From a virus, in the IMG/VR virus record IMGVR_UViG_3300049048_000052, positions 22,643 through 86,642 of that record: a stretch of DNA of 64,000 bases, one strand, 5' to 3'. The notes below the pieces were generated by a model. The model saw only the letters and a program-made list of their open reading frames with translations, had not been told where the DNA came from and searched no databases. Numbering within the stretch: position 1 is the first letter of the stretch; the number at the start of each line of letters is the position of its first letter. The position numbers and the translations under genes are program-made. Positions 25,710 through 32,960 of the stretch are shown piece after piece.

Positions 25710-26165
25710 ATGTCTAATGGTTGGGGTAAATTGTTGAGTCTATCCACTGAACTGAAGGCTATAGAGCTAGACAGGAGGATAGTACTGTTCGGGGCCTACT
25801 TTGTTGCCATCCTTAAGGATGGAGGTAGAACAAAGGAGGAGGCTATGGAAGTTCTGGCTAAGTTCATGGTTGTAGCCAGAAGGGACGGTTTTATCAAGAC
25901 AGTTCATAGATCTGTCGCCTATGAGATGGGCATCCTATATTTAACTTTAGATCACCCTCTATGGGAGGATCCTATTTGTAAAAAGGCTATGCGGATGTGC
26001 GCCCTGTTCATGTTGGACGGGAAGACAGCTATCCAACTACCTGAACTAGTATTGGTTCGGGCTCAGACTATAGCCAAGCAGAAGTATATGACCCGACTAT
26101 GGGCACTCCTGCCGATTGTTGAACATCCCGTCTCATCTGAGAATGTTTTGACTGTGGATGAATAG
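25710..26165 (+). CDS. Hypothetical helical protein
   Basis: 151 aa from ATG 25710 (MSNGWGKLLSLSTELK). The longer start lies in a terminator and is rejected. Mostly alpha-helical with a Cys/Met-rich centre (CKKAMRMCALFML). Unknown. Confidence 0.6.
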   Translation: MSNGWGKLLSLSTELKAIELDRRIVLFGAYFVAILKDGGRTKEEAMEVLAKFMVVARRDGFIKTVHRSVAYEMGILYLTLDHPLWEDPICKKAMRMCALFMLDGKTAIQLPELVLVRAQTIAKQKYMTRLWALLPIVEHPVSSENVLTVDE

Positions 26166-26223
26166 ATTTGAATCTCCAGGGCTCAGCGGACATTAGATCT
26201 GTGGGAGCCCTTTCATATTTGTA

Positions 26224-26262
26224 TAATAGCCCTGTCTCTGTTAAGGCAGGGCTATTCATTTC
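26224..26262 (+). terminator. Terminator-like hairpin
   Basis: AATAGCCCTG / CAGGGCTATT stem with T-rich tail. A second hairpin GGGCTC...GAGCCC lies just before (about 26180-26211). Confidence 0.65.
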
Positions 26263-26278
26263 ATTATATTTGATCGTT

Positions 26279-26620
26279 ATGTTAAATCTGATTGATAAAC
26301 TCCAAGAGATTGATACCACCCAGGATAGGATGGATATCTTAAGGAGAGGTGCATTCTGGGTCCATTGGGCCAATAGTCTTAGTCTTGGTGAAACCGAGAT
26401 AGTCACTATGATCATCGAGGGAGCGCAGGAAGAGGGTGTGGATATCCACAGGTACCTTATTGAACATCCTGAACTCATTGATGAACAGAGGGACTCCTTC
26501 CTTATTAATGGAACACCAGGGATGGTGCCCATGCATGAGGTAGAGAAGATTGCTATAGAACACTTCGTAGTGAAGAGTCTATACAGAAGGTATCTTGATT
26601 ACTTATATAGTAAAAGTTAG
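26279..26620 (+). CDS. Hypothetical helical protein
   Basis: 113 aa from ATG 26279 (MLNLIDKLQEID); the longer frame crosses two terminator hairpins. Alpha-helical, acidic centre, basic Tyr-rich C-terminus (KSLYRRYLDYLYSKS). Unknown. Confidence 0.55.
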   Translation: MLNLIDKLQEIDTTQDRMDILRRGAFWVHWANSLSLGETEIVTMIIEGAQEEGVDIHRYLIEHPELIDEQRDSFLINGTPGMVPMHEVEKIAIEHFVVKSLYRRYLDYLYSKS

Positions 26621-26660
26621 AGATAATGGGGACCCTATGGTCCCCTATTCCATCTTCGTT

Positions 26661-26674
26661 AACCTAGGAGGGTT
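26661..26674 (+). promoter_or_regulatory. SD hairpin (stem AACC/GGTT, loop TAGGAG)
   Basis: Same leader element as in 8581-11734 but with a new compensated stem; 1 nt before ATG 26676. Confidence 0.65.
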
Positions 26675-26675
26675 T

Positions 26676-27569
26676 ATGCCAAGATCCAAGAGCAGTGTTC
26701 AAAAAGCTAGCAGATCTAAAGTTGCCACAGAGAAGCACAATATTCTCTTTGGTAAGCCGCATAAGTATAAGCCGATATTCGTGGGTTTGGAGCGTAGGCT
26801 TATCAATGGCGTGGAATGTATGGTGGGATATCATGAGTCTGCTACTGGTAGACTTGTGTTGAACTACTGGGCAGTACATGCGGATCGAGGTATGAGGATG
26901 GAGCCTGGTTGGATTCCCTTACCTAATAAGGATGCCCGATGGTCTGACTTGAAGTATGAAGGGCGTACAAGGGTGCTACTGCAGATTGAACAATGGAAGA
27001 CTGAGGGTGTGATAGAACCAGAAGAATGGTCTGATGGTCAATCTACAGTAGTCAGACGTGAGAAGGATGCCAGCGATAGAATTACCATCTGGGATCCCGC
27101 TGTTATGGTAGCTCTAGATAGTAGAGATCTATTGAATGAGTTCATCAAAAGCTGCAGCATGTGTACCCTGGTAGAGGGAGCATATCTTATCTTTGCCGAT
27201 TGGATGACTCAGAAGCAATTGAAAGAGTTTGATCTTAGAAGGATGTCCTGGCTGAAGGATAACATGGACGGGATCAAAGAGGGCGTCTTTAGGTTTGCAG
27301 AGCAGTGTGCCTCTTATGTGGCAGAGGAAGGATATGGGGATAAGATCGTAGCCTCAGTAAGGGATACCTTTGCTGAGTACTTCCTTAGTCAACTGGAGAC
27401 TTATCACTTACCTTATATTGAACCAAGTCTTGAAGAAGAAGGGTTCAATCAGGATGTGAAGAGTATCCTGCAAACTAAAGGACTGGATTACTTTGCTAGG
27501 TACTATCCAACCACTCTACACTTAGGCCCAGATATGACTCATATAGATTGTTCATCTATGTACAAGTAG
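26676..27569 (+). CDS. Hypothetical protein
   Basis: 297 aa from ATG 26676, chosen because the SD hairpin ends directly before it; the frame is open back to 26595. Basic N-terminus (MPRSKSSVQKASRSK), then mixed alpha/beta with many Trp and acidic residues. No recognised motif. The tRNA block begins just after it. Confidence 0.65.
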   Translation: MPRSKSSVQKASRSKVATEKHNILFGKPHKYKPIFVGLERRLINGVECMVGYHESATGRLVLNYWAVHADRGMRMEPGWIPLPNKDARWSDLKYEGRTRVLLQIEQWKTEGVIEPEEWSDGQSTVVRREKDASDRITIWDPAVMVALDSRDLLNEFIKSCSMCTLVEGAYLIFADWMTQKQLKEFDLRRMSWLKDNMDGIKEGVFRFAEQCASYVAEEGYGDKIVASVRDTFAEYFLSQLETYHLPYIEPSLEEEGFNQDVKSILQTKGLDYFARYYPTTLHLGPDMTHIDCSSMYK

Positions 27570-27815
27570 TATCTCCCAACCGTCCCTTCTATTAATGGAG
27601 GGCGGCCTGAGGGATACAAGGGGAATGAATACTCTACGGAGGAAGTACCCTATATCCACTGCTGGTAGACCAGGTATAGTCTACAAGGGATAAGGTGCGT
27701 ATGGCACTAGCTATTATGTATAGCACTCTACGGAGGGTGCCGTAGGTAAGGTCCTGATTCCCGCCAACTAACCATTGATACCTATGCTAGGTGGTTAGGG
27801 TAATGAGCATAGGAA
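27567..27815 (+). ncRNA. Structured RNA upstream of the first tRNA
   Basis: Starts at the stop codon with TAGTATCTCCCAAC and a hairpin that recurs at 28167. Further on: GTAGAC/GTCTAC (about 27665-27684), two copies of ACTCTACGGAGG (about 27632 and 27731), TACGG/CCGTA, and CCTATGCT/AGCATAGG (27781-27788 with 27807-27814) abutting the tRNA. No reading frame covers it. Could be a leader, processing region or independent RNA. Confidence 0.5.
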
Positions 27816-27820
27816 AGGTA

Positions 27821-27906
27821 GCAACCACGGTCCAAACGGTAGGGACACTTAGGGAGGTACTATGTACTGACTCTAGGAGATCTGGGTTCGATTCCCAGTG
27901 GTTGCA
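27821..27906 (+). tRNA. tRNA-like gene with enlarged anticodon arm
   Basis: Acceptor GCAACCA/TGGTTGC, D stem GTCC/GGAC, T arm CTGGG-TTCGATT-CCCAG and discriminator A are all canonical. The anticodon stem CTTAGGG/CTCTAGG is 7 bp and encloses 16 nt (AGGTACTATGTACTGA) instead of a 7-nt loop. No anticodon can be assigned. Could be a tRNA with an insertion or a non-decoding tRNA mimic. Confidence 0.65.
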
Positions 27907-27911
27907 TTATT

Positions 27912-27927
27912 AAACCTAGGAGGGTTT
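27912..27927 (+). promoter_or_regulatory. SD hairpin (stem AAACC/GGTTT, loop TAGGAG)
   Basis: 5-bp version of the leader hairpin, directly abutting ATG 27928, 5 nt after the tRNA end. Confidence 0.65.
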
Positions 27928-28149
27928 ATGACATATCAGTTCAAGGATGTTCATGGTGGGGACATTGCACGTATTGGGTGCTTCAAGGGTTTGAAGCAGG
28001 TTGGTTACTACCGTCAGACTGTACTAGGTGATAAACCTTGGGTCGCAGTGTTGTACGGTCCCATAAGTAACCAATTCTCAGATAGTCAGGACTTCCTTAC
28101 TGAGGAGGAAGCTCAGAATTGGTTGAAGGAACGGTCTAAGTATTACTAG
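27928..28149 (+). CDS. Hypothetical small protein
   Basis: 73 aa from ATG 27928 (MTYQFKDVHGGDIARIGCF); the frame is open to 27898, but that part is the tRNA 3' end. Soluble, no known motif. Sits between two tRNAs. Confidence 0.6.
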   Translation: MTYQFKDVHGGDIARIGCFKGLKQVGYYRQTVLGDKPWVAVLYGPISNQFSDSQDFLTEEEAQNWLKERSKYY

Positions 28150-28166
28150 GAGAGGGTAGATATTAG

Positions 28167-28215
28167 TTAGTATCTCCCAACTCTCCCTCTCTTAGTAGAG
28201 GGGAGCCTGGGGTAT
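28167..28215 (+). repeat. Second copy of the TAGTATCTCCCAAC hairpin leader
   Basis: TAGTATCTCCCAAC then a stem CTCTCC/GGGGAG, then GCCTG and TATAC. The first copy (27567) has CCGTCC/GGGCGG and GGATAC. Two stem positions change in a compensating way. This copy leads straight into the next tRNA. Confidence 0.6.
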
Positions 28216-28287
28216 ACAGGATTAGTTCAGTGTTAGCAGAACATCCCCTCTAAAGGGACAAGATAGGTTCAATTCCTATGTTCTGTT
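28216..28287 (+). tRNA. Candidate suppressor tRNA, anticodon CUA
   Basis: Acceptor ACAGGAT/GTTCTGT (with G-U pairs), D stem GTTC/GAAC, T arm ATAGG-TTCAATT-CCTAT. Anticodon arm TCCC-CTCTAAA-GGGA: 4 bp plus an A-C mismatch, with a canonical 7-nt loop carrying U33 and anticodon CTA (28250-28252), which would read UAG. The variable loop is short. If functional this is an amber suppressor. Confidence 0.6.
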
Positions 28288-28298
28288 ATACCCTACTC

Positions 28299-28367
28299 AC
28301 AGACCTAACTCAAGTGGAAGAGTACCCACATTGTCGGGTAGTATGGGTTCGAATCCCATGGTCTATA
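28299..28367 (+). tRNA. tRNA-like gene, anticodon not assignable
   Basis: Acceptor ACAGACC/GGTCTAT (one mismatch), D stem ACTC/GAGT, T arm ATGGG-TTCGAAT-CCCAT. The anticodon stem TACCC/GGGTA encloses 8 nt (ACATTGTC) and the variable loop is only about 2 nt. Clearly tRNA-derived but abnormal in the decoding arm. Confidence 0.55.
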
Positions 28368-28400
28368 ATTGTCCACTTAAATTGATTAAAGGAGTCTGTC

Positions 28401-28859
28401 ATGGTTACTACTCAAGAATTAGAGGCCGCAGGAGTGCAGGTTCACACTGCAGAGGCTAAAGTCCTCAATACCTGCCCTCATAATATCAACATCTTCCCTG
28501 AAGATGCCTTCATTAACCTGAAGCAGATCAACCCAACAACCTGGGTGGCCGATGGGGTTAAGGAAGAAGCACCGCTGTTGGCTTTCTATCCTTCAAGTGG
28601 TTCCAGTCTGCGCATTGGAGTAGAGTCCAAACCTATCGGCTCCATTGCTGGTGTTCCCTGTTACCGGGCAGTATATGGTGAGCTCTCTGGTCTCCCTGAG
28701 GAAGAGTATGACGTGATTATCACATCTCTTCCTGCGGTCAGCAATGCTAAGCTCAAGGGTCTGGCGATCGCTGAGAAGCTATGCTCACCTCATCAAGTGG
28801 TGCGTCTCTCAACTGATACCAGTGTCATCCTCGGCTGTACTGGGTTACAGTTCCAGTAA
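28401..28859 (+). CDS. Hypothetical phage protein
   Basis: 152 aa, beta-rich soluble protein with NTCPHNINIF near residue 23 and YDVIITSLPAVSNAKLKGL near residue 103. The overall look resembles small conserved phage/plasmid proteins of unknown function. SD AAAGGAGT within the ATTGATTAAAGGAGT leader shared with several genes here. Contains a GCGATCGC octamer (28764). Host-like codons. Confidence 0.65.
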   Translation: MVTTQELEAAGVQVHTAEAKVLNTCPHNINIFPEDAFINLKQINPTTWVADGVKEEAPLLAFYPSSGSSLRIGVESKPIGSIAGVPCYRAVYGELSGLPEEEYDVIITSLPAVSNAKLKGLAIAEKLCSPHQVVRLSTDTSVILGCTGLQFQ

Positions 28860-28877
28860 TTAGCCCTTAAGTGGGTA

Positions 28878-28949
28878 GCAGATATAGCTCAAAGGTAGAG
28901 CATATGGACGTTTGTTCATAAGATGTAGGTTCGACCCCTACTATCTGCT
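28878..28949 (+). tRNA. tRNA-like gene with 8-nt anticodon loop
   Basis: Acceptor GCAGATA/TATCTGC, D stem GCTC/GAGC, T arm GTAGG-TTCGACC-CCTAC, variable AGAT: all canonical. The anticodon stem TATGG/TCATA encloses ACGTTTGT (8 nt), which can close further to a 6- or 7-bp stem. Anticodon uncertain. Confidence 0.65.
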
Positions 28950-28981
28950 TTGTTAAACATATTGATTGAAGGGAGTCCGTT

Positions 28982-29299
28982 ATGAAGGTTGATTGTTTAC
29001 CTGGGTTCACATTAAGGGATGCTGTAGCTGGAGAGGATCAGTCCTTTAGCGTAGAGCAAGCTATGAAGGTGCTACATCCTCGTATATTTGAGCTATTGGT
29101 ACAGAGTGTAGAACACACAAGGAAGAGGGCCCTGGAGAATGAGGTGAACTGGGCAGGCCTAAGCCCGTATGTGAGAGTGGAGATGCTTAAGGGTTTCCTT
29201 GCCTCACGTATCTCTGTCCTATTAGATATGGGAGTGGATCCTAGTGGGGCCCTGCCTATCATCTGCTTCGTTGTGGCCTGGGTTGAGGATGTGGAGTAA
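28982..29299 (+). CDS. Hypothetical protein
   Basis: 105 aa, alpha-helical (QAMKVLHPRIFELLVQSVEH), hydrophobic C-terminal helix. Leader ATTGATTGAAGGGAGT. Unknown. Confidence 0.65.
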   Translation: MKVDCLPGFTLRDAVAGEDQSFSVEQAMKVLHPRIFELLVQSVEHTRKRALENEVNWAGLSPYVRVEMLKGFLASRISVLLDMGVDPSGALPIICFVVAWVEDVE

Positions 29300-29337
29300 T
29301 CCACCTATTGTTAATAGCTATATACAAGGAGATGACC

Positions 29338-29580
29338 ATGAACCTAGAAGCACGATATCCACAACACTGCCCTCATGATGGGGCAGTGATTGATCCTGAT
29401 GGATCAAAATGTTATCAGGGTGAGGAGATCTGGGATATCTTCCCAGCTGATAATCCTATGGCTGACTCATTGTACCAAGCGTCCTCCGCCTGGTGTGTAA
29501 GGAATAATGTGGCCATGCTGGTGGCTGATGATTATTCAAGTCCTGAGGACTATGGGTATCCTGATTCTGACCTTCGTTGA
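29338..29580 (+). CDS. Hypothetical protein
   Basis: 80 aa from ATG 29338 (6 nt after AGGAG). Acidic, aromatic, starting MNLEARYPQHCPHDGAV. Two Cys/His near the N-terminus (HCPH) could bind metal. Unknown. Confidence 0.55.
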   Translation: MNLEARYPQHCPHDGAVIDPDGSKCYQGEEIWDIFPADNPMADSLYQASSAWCVRNNVAMLVADDYSSPEDYGYPDSDLR

Positions 29581-29588
29581 GGTATAGT

Positions 29589-29780
29589 ATGCCAACGTTT
29601 GAGGAATTCAAAGCAATGGTGAGGGCCCACTTGAAACAGGAGGGTCTATGGTCTGAGGATATGGAGGCTGGCTTCAGTGAAGATAGTCAGGATGTAGGCT
29701 ACCGGTGCTACCAACTAAGGTGGGGTAATATCAATTTGGCCTATAACCAAGTCTCCGATAAGATAGACTTTGTGGAGTAG
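29589..29780 (+). CDS. Hypothetical protein, tandem paralogue A
   Basis: 63 aa from ATG 29589. MPTFEEFKAMVRAHLKQEGL then WSEDMEAGFSED. Clear tandem paralogue of the next gene (MLSYEDFQSIVRQDMMDQGR, WSEDLESCFSD). Unknown function. Confidence 0.6.
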   Translation: MPTFEEFKAMVRAHLKQEGLWSEDMEAGFSEDSQDVGYRCYQLRWGNINLAYNQVSDKIDFVE

Positions 29781-29782
29781 CC

Positions 29783-29989
29783 ATGCTTAGCTACGAGGAC
29801 TTTCAGTCTATTGTCCGTCAGGATATGATGGACCAGGGTAGATGGAGTGAGGATCTAGAGTCTTGTTTCAGCGATCTCAGTGATATGGTAGGGCATCCAT
29901 CCTATCAGTTCTATGCGCCCAATGTAGCATCAGCTATGTATGGGTATGACCGAGGTATATGGTTGTATGGTGAACCTGGAGGAGATTGA
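29783..29989 (+). CDS. Hypothetical protein, tandem paralogue B
   Basis: 68 aa, starts 2 nt after the stop of its paralogue. Shares the (F/Y)E(E/D)F..(I/M)VR and WSED(L/M)E signatures. It ends within a GGAGGAG SD of the next gene. Confidence 0.6.
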   Translation: MLSYEDFQSIVRQDMMDQGRWSEDLESCFSDLSDMVGHPSYQFYAPNVASAMYGYDRGIWLYGEPGGD

Positions 29990-29991
29990 TT

Positions 29992-30354
29992 ATGCGTTTG
30001 TTCCTTTGTTTAGTGTTGGGTGCCCTGTGTGCTCCTATGTTACCTGTTGCACCTACATTAGCCGGTGCCTTCCCCTGTGAGACTAACAAGACCCTAAAGC
30101 AGTTCAACTATGTGTGGGTGGGTCTGGGTACTAGTAAATGGGAGAGGGTAGAGGCTGCGGTGATGAAGGCCTTTGATAGACGCTTCCCTGATGCCACTAA
30201 CCGACCCAGTGTGGCCTACTGTTCTCGTACAGTAGACGGACTAGCATTCTATAACTTTGCCAGTGCAGCAGAGCGAGTAGAATGGGAGTCCATTGCTCAT
30301 CGGGCTGCTAATAGTGTTGAGCAGGGTACACCTGTTCTCAACATTCGTCATTAG
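29992..30354 (+). CDS. Secreted protein with signal peptide
   Basis: 120 aa from ATG 29992 (SD GGAGGAGATTG). The N-terminus MRLFLCLVLGALCAPMLPVA plus PTLAGA is a classical signal peptide, cleaved probably after AGA. The mature part has two Cys (FPCETNK, VAYCSRT) that may form a disulfide. An exported phage protein could act at the envelope, for example in superinfection exclusion; no direct evidence. Confidence 0.65.
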   Translation: MRLFLCLVLGALCAPMLPVAPTLAGAFPCETNKTLKQFNYVWVGLGTSKWERVEAAVMKAFDRRFPDATNRPSVAYCSRTVDGLAFYNFASAAERVEWESIAHRAANSVEQGTPVLNIRH

Positions 30355-30411
30355 TTTGGGGGGAGGCCCCTTGGTCTCCTTATTCATATTAGATATACAT
30401 AGGGGAAACTA

Positions 30412-30708
30412 ATGGAAAGTCCAGCAAGTATTACTGTCTCTGCCTCCTGGCTCTTCAGGAGCAAAGCTGTCAGCATGTGGAGTACTGACTTCGAAGAGAC
30501 TGCTGAGTATGTCATGCTTAGCTCTAGTAAGGGGGTATTCCAGTTACTCAAAGATGGTAAGATCTGCGATGTAGAAGAAGTATTCAATAGCCGTCCTGGA
30601 ACTGCCCTGTATAAGGGTAGTGTCTATAAGATTAAGTCTGGGTACTTCTTTGTTGGAGTTGCAGAGGGGGAGGGTATTGAGACCCCTGTTCTATTGATTG
30701 TGGAGTAA
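30412..30708 (+). CDS. Hypothetical protein
   Basis: 98 aa, beta-rich soluble protein (SVYKIKSGYFFVGVAEGEG). A tRNA starts 8 nt after its stop. Unknown. Confidence 0.65.
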   Translation: MESPASITVSASWLFRSKAVSMWSTDFEETAEYVMLSSSKGVFQLLKDGKICDVEEVFNSRPGTALYKGSVYKIKSGYFFVGVAEGEGIETPVLLIVE

Positions 30709-30715
30709 TCCACGG

Positions 30716-30790
30716 GCCCACCATGCATATATGGATAATGCACTACCTCTGAACAAGGTAGGTTTTCAGGTTCGAATCCTGAGGTGGGCA
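30716..30790 (+). tRNA. tRNA-Phe (GAA) with 6-bp anticodon stem
   Basis: Acceptor GCCCACC/GGTGGGC, D stem GCAT/ATGC, T arm TCAGG-TTCGAAT-CCTGA, discriminator A. Anticodon arm CTACCT-CTGAACA-AGGTAG: a canonical loop with U33 and GAA but one extra base pair. CCA is not encoded. Confidence 0.75.
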
Positions 30791-31340
30791 TAGACTGATA
30801 GGGAGGAACGGGCCTTGAGCCAACGTATTCCTATTAGTTGAGGGTGGTAAGGACCCTACGATGGTTCTTATTGCTCAAGCCTAGGTCGTAGTGACGTACT
30901 TCCTAGCTAGGCCCAGTAAAGTTTGCTAGGTTTGATAAATGGGTCGAAGTACAAACCTAACTGCAGGGATATGCCGCCCTGTTAGTCTTTGACGGGGGAA
31001 ACCCGCATTGAGTAGTACAACCAAGTAGGGAGCACCACCCCCTAGGAGGAATAGGCAAGGTATACGTCTGCTCATATCTATTGTGGTGATAGGTATGGGC
31101 GCATGGTCCCTACGTTAAGGGGTACCACTCTCTTGATGAAGAGACGTTTCCTAGTTCGTAAACTAGGTGGTGGAGTGCCTTCCGTGGGGACGCTGTTCTC
31201 ATTGGCTAGTGCCCCTCAGGTCTACTATGGGAAACCATAGGGTAGCTATAACCTTGACGATACTCGAAAGAGTTGGGGCAGGGCTATGGACTTATTAGCT
31301 ACAAGTACAGAGGGGAAGGGGTCATAGCCTTCCCCTATAA
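30791..31340 (+). ncRNA. Large highly structured non-coding RNA
   Basis: About 550 nt directly after tRNA-Phe with no ORF. Complementary segments: ACTGATAGGGA (30794) with TTCCTATTAGT (30828); CTTGAGC (30814) with GCTCAAG (30873), crossing the first pair; TAGGTTT (30927) with AAACCTA (30953); GTACTTC (30896) with the loop GAAGTAC (30946); GTAGGGA (31025) with TCCCTAC (31107); CCTAGTT/AACTAGG (31150/31161). GAAA tetraloops close CTATGG/CCATAG (31225) and ACTC/GAGT (31262). It ends with AGGGGAAGG/CCTTCCCCT (31311/31328). Large ornate phage RNAs of the GOLLD and ROOL classes also lie near tRNAs; membership is not proven. Confidence 0.75.
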
Positions 31341-31468
31341 TTAAAACTTATAAATAATTAGAAAGTCTTTGTCTTGACCCTATAGGAAAAAGTTGCCTTT
31401 ATCTCTTAAATGAGGTAAATCATAGGTAACTATACCTAATAAATGAGCTCCATCAATAAGTAGAGCTT
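31341..31468 (+). other. AT-rich spacer after the large RNA
   Basis: About 130 bp, AT-rich, with TTGACCCTATAGG-type sequence near 31374 that could serve as a promoter. Nothing else is recognised. Confidence 0.3.
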
Positions 31469-31825
31469 ATGGATATGAAGGATAGAGACAATGATAGGGT
31501 GAGTCAGGAATGGGCCACAAGGTTAGTACTATTGAGAGATGGTATTAGTATTAGGCCCATAGATGTATTAACCGGACCCAATAGGGAATGGAATCCTGCT
31601 GTATGGAGAGCACTGGAGAATAGGATAGATGGTAGTGGTGTGGTCCTAATGGACTGTGTCGTATCGTTTATGGATGCCTGGTGTGAGAAGTATAGTGAGG
31701 ATGAGGTGGCTAACCTAAGAGCTATGGGGACTGTGATGACCCCTACTTTAGGTGAAGGATGGTATGAGTGCCAACTATGGTGCCATCTCATCTTGAAGGC
31801 GGGTGATGTATTTAAGTTCCTATAG
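31469..31825 (+). CDS. Hypothetical protein
   Basis: 118 aa, starts MDMKDRDNDRVSQEWATRLV. Mixed charge, three Cys, no motif. Weak SD. Unknown. Confidence 0.6.
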   Translation: MDMKDRDNDRVSQEWATRLVLLRDGISIRPIDVLTGPNREWNPAVWRALENRIDGSGVVLMDCVVSFMDAWCEKYSEDEVANLRAMGTVMTPTLGEGWYECQLWCHLILKAGDVFKFL

Positions 31826-31955
31826 ATAGAGAGGGATTGGTTGAGATAGTGTATCTTATTTAGGATGATGGGGTGTATCCCTCCACTTCATCATCCTAAT
31901 TCTTCTTTAAATTGAACTTTACCCTTTTAACCTATTGATTGATGGAGAAGTACGT

Positions 31956-32213
31956 ATGAGCAGTAAGACTCAGAGTGCAAAACTAGACGCTAGTAACTAT
32001 GAGCTAGTAATGAACTCTTGGGTGCCAGGGCAGCCTGCCACTCGTGTATGGAAGGGACCCGATGGTACTGAGGTAGAGATTCAGCAACAACTGAATCAGG
32101 TCCAGGTGAAAGTTAATGGTAATAAACTCAGTATCCCTACTCGTGTGACGACTGAGTTACCAGAGCTTATGAGATCTTACAAAGCAGCATTTGAGAATGC
32201 CCTGGGGGATTAA
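31956..32213 (+). CDS. Hypothetical beta-rich protein
   Basis: 85 aa from ATG 31956 (SD TGGAGAAG). Beta-hairpin pattern EVEIQQQLNQVQVKVNGNKL. Leader carries ATTGATTGATGGAG. Stop overlaps the start of the NYN-domain gene (TAATG), implying translational coupling. Confidence 0.6.
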   Translation: MSSKTQSAKLDASNYELVMNSWVPGQPATRVWKGPDGTEVEIQQQLNQVQVKVNGNKLSIPTRVTTELPELMRSYKAAFENALGD

Positions 32214-32809
32214 TGGTGGTAGCAAGACCAGTTCTAAGGGGGCGGCCCCCTGATCATACTCCTGAGCCCCCTCGTATTTTACAGGGGTTCAGTAGAGATA
32301 TGAACCTATTTACTAGTATCTTCATTGATGCTGGTAATATGTTTCATGCTCAGCAGAAGCAGGGATGGTTCTTCGATCCTAAGAAGATCATTAAGTACGC
32401 TGTACCTGACGAACATTATCTAGTGAATGCTTGGTGGCATACTGCCATTAAGGATGAACAGGATAACATTCTGTTCAGGGATGCTTTAACCTCCATGGGT
32501 TATAGTGTTATGACTAGACCCCTTAAGGAGTACTATGACCCTCGTCGTGGTATCACTACCCAACACGGCAATTGCGATGTGGATATCGTAATTGATATGG
32601 TGAATACATGGGGGCAATATCAACATGCGGTGGTCTTTACAGGTGATGGTGACTTCCTTTATGCATTTGAGCAGATGCATGAGAGGAACATAAAGGTAAC
32701 GGTGGTAGGTGCAGAGGGTATGATATCTAGGGACCTACGGAGTGTGCCCTGGATTAACATTGTATACCTGGACCAAATAAAGGAGCATATTATCAAGATT
32801 CGGTACTAA
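32213..32809 (+). CDS. NYN/LabA-like PIN-fold ribonuclease domain protein
   Basis: 198 aa. SIFIDAGNMF (D39), then NCDVDIVIDMV (D122, D124, D128), then VVFTGDGDFLYAFEQM (D145, D147) and IKVTVVG: the three Asp clusters of NYN (DUF88/LabA) PIN-fold nucleases. Such proteins cleave RNA or act in RNA turnover. A Pro/Arg-rich 30-residue N-terminal extension precedes the domain; a start at 32300 (MNLFTS) is an alternative. Coupled to the preceding small gene and located near the tRNA block. Confidence 0.75.
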   Translation: MVVARPVLRGRPPDHTPEPPRILQGFSRDMNLFTSIFIDAGNMFHAQQKQGWFFDPKKIIKYAVPDEHYLVNAWWHTAIKDEQDNILFRDALTSMGYSVMTRPLKEYYDPRRGITTQHGNCDVDIVIDMVNTWGQYQHAVVFTGDGDFLYAFEQMHERNIKVTVVGAEGMISRDLRSVPWINIVYLDQIKEHIIKIRY

Positions 32810-32814
32810 GGCTG

Positions 32815-32842
32815 GAGGGGGTAGTTACCCCCTTCATACTTG
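32815..32842 (+). terminator. Intrinsic terminator-like hairpin
   Basis: GAGGGGG TAGTTA CCCCCTTC stem. Confidence 0.65.
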
Positions 32843-32859
32843 TTGTCTACTTAATTGAA

Positions 32860-32960
32860 TAACCATGGTGGTAGGTAAACCACCTAAGAGAAAGCTTCCT
32901 GGGGGTCTCTGCCTCATTAGTGGTGATCATAGTCACCATAAGCTCTTAGCCGGTGTGTTG
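32860..32960 (+). promoter_or_regulatory. Structured leader of 33018
   Basis: GGTGG/CCACC (about 32868-32884), a long-range CTAAGAG (32884) / CTCTTAG (32943) stem, and inside it GGTGA/TCACC (about 32922-32936). A folded 5' leader ahead of a gene with highly host-like codons. Confidence 0.5.

Noticed and set aside
20638-28771. Two GCGATCGC octamers as proof of a cyanobacterial host
   Set aside because: HIP1 sites are suggestive, but two copies in 64 kb are too few; the pilin is the main host evidence.
30791-31340. RNase P RNA, tmRNA or group I/II intron
   Set aside because: GGGAGGAAC near the 5' end recalls RNase P, but the other universally conserved RNase P blocks, tmRNA ends and intron cores are not found.
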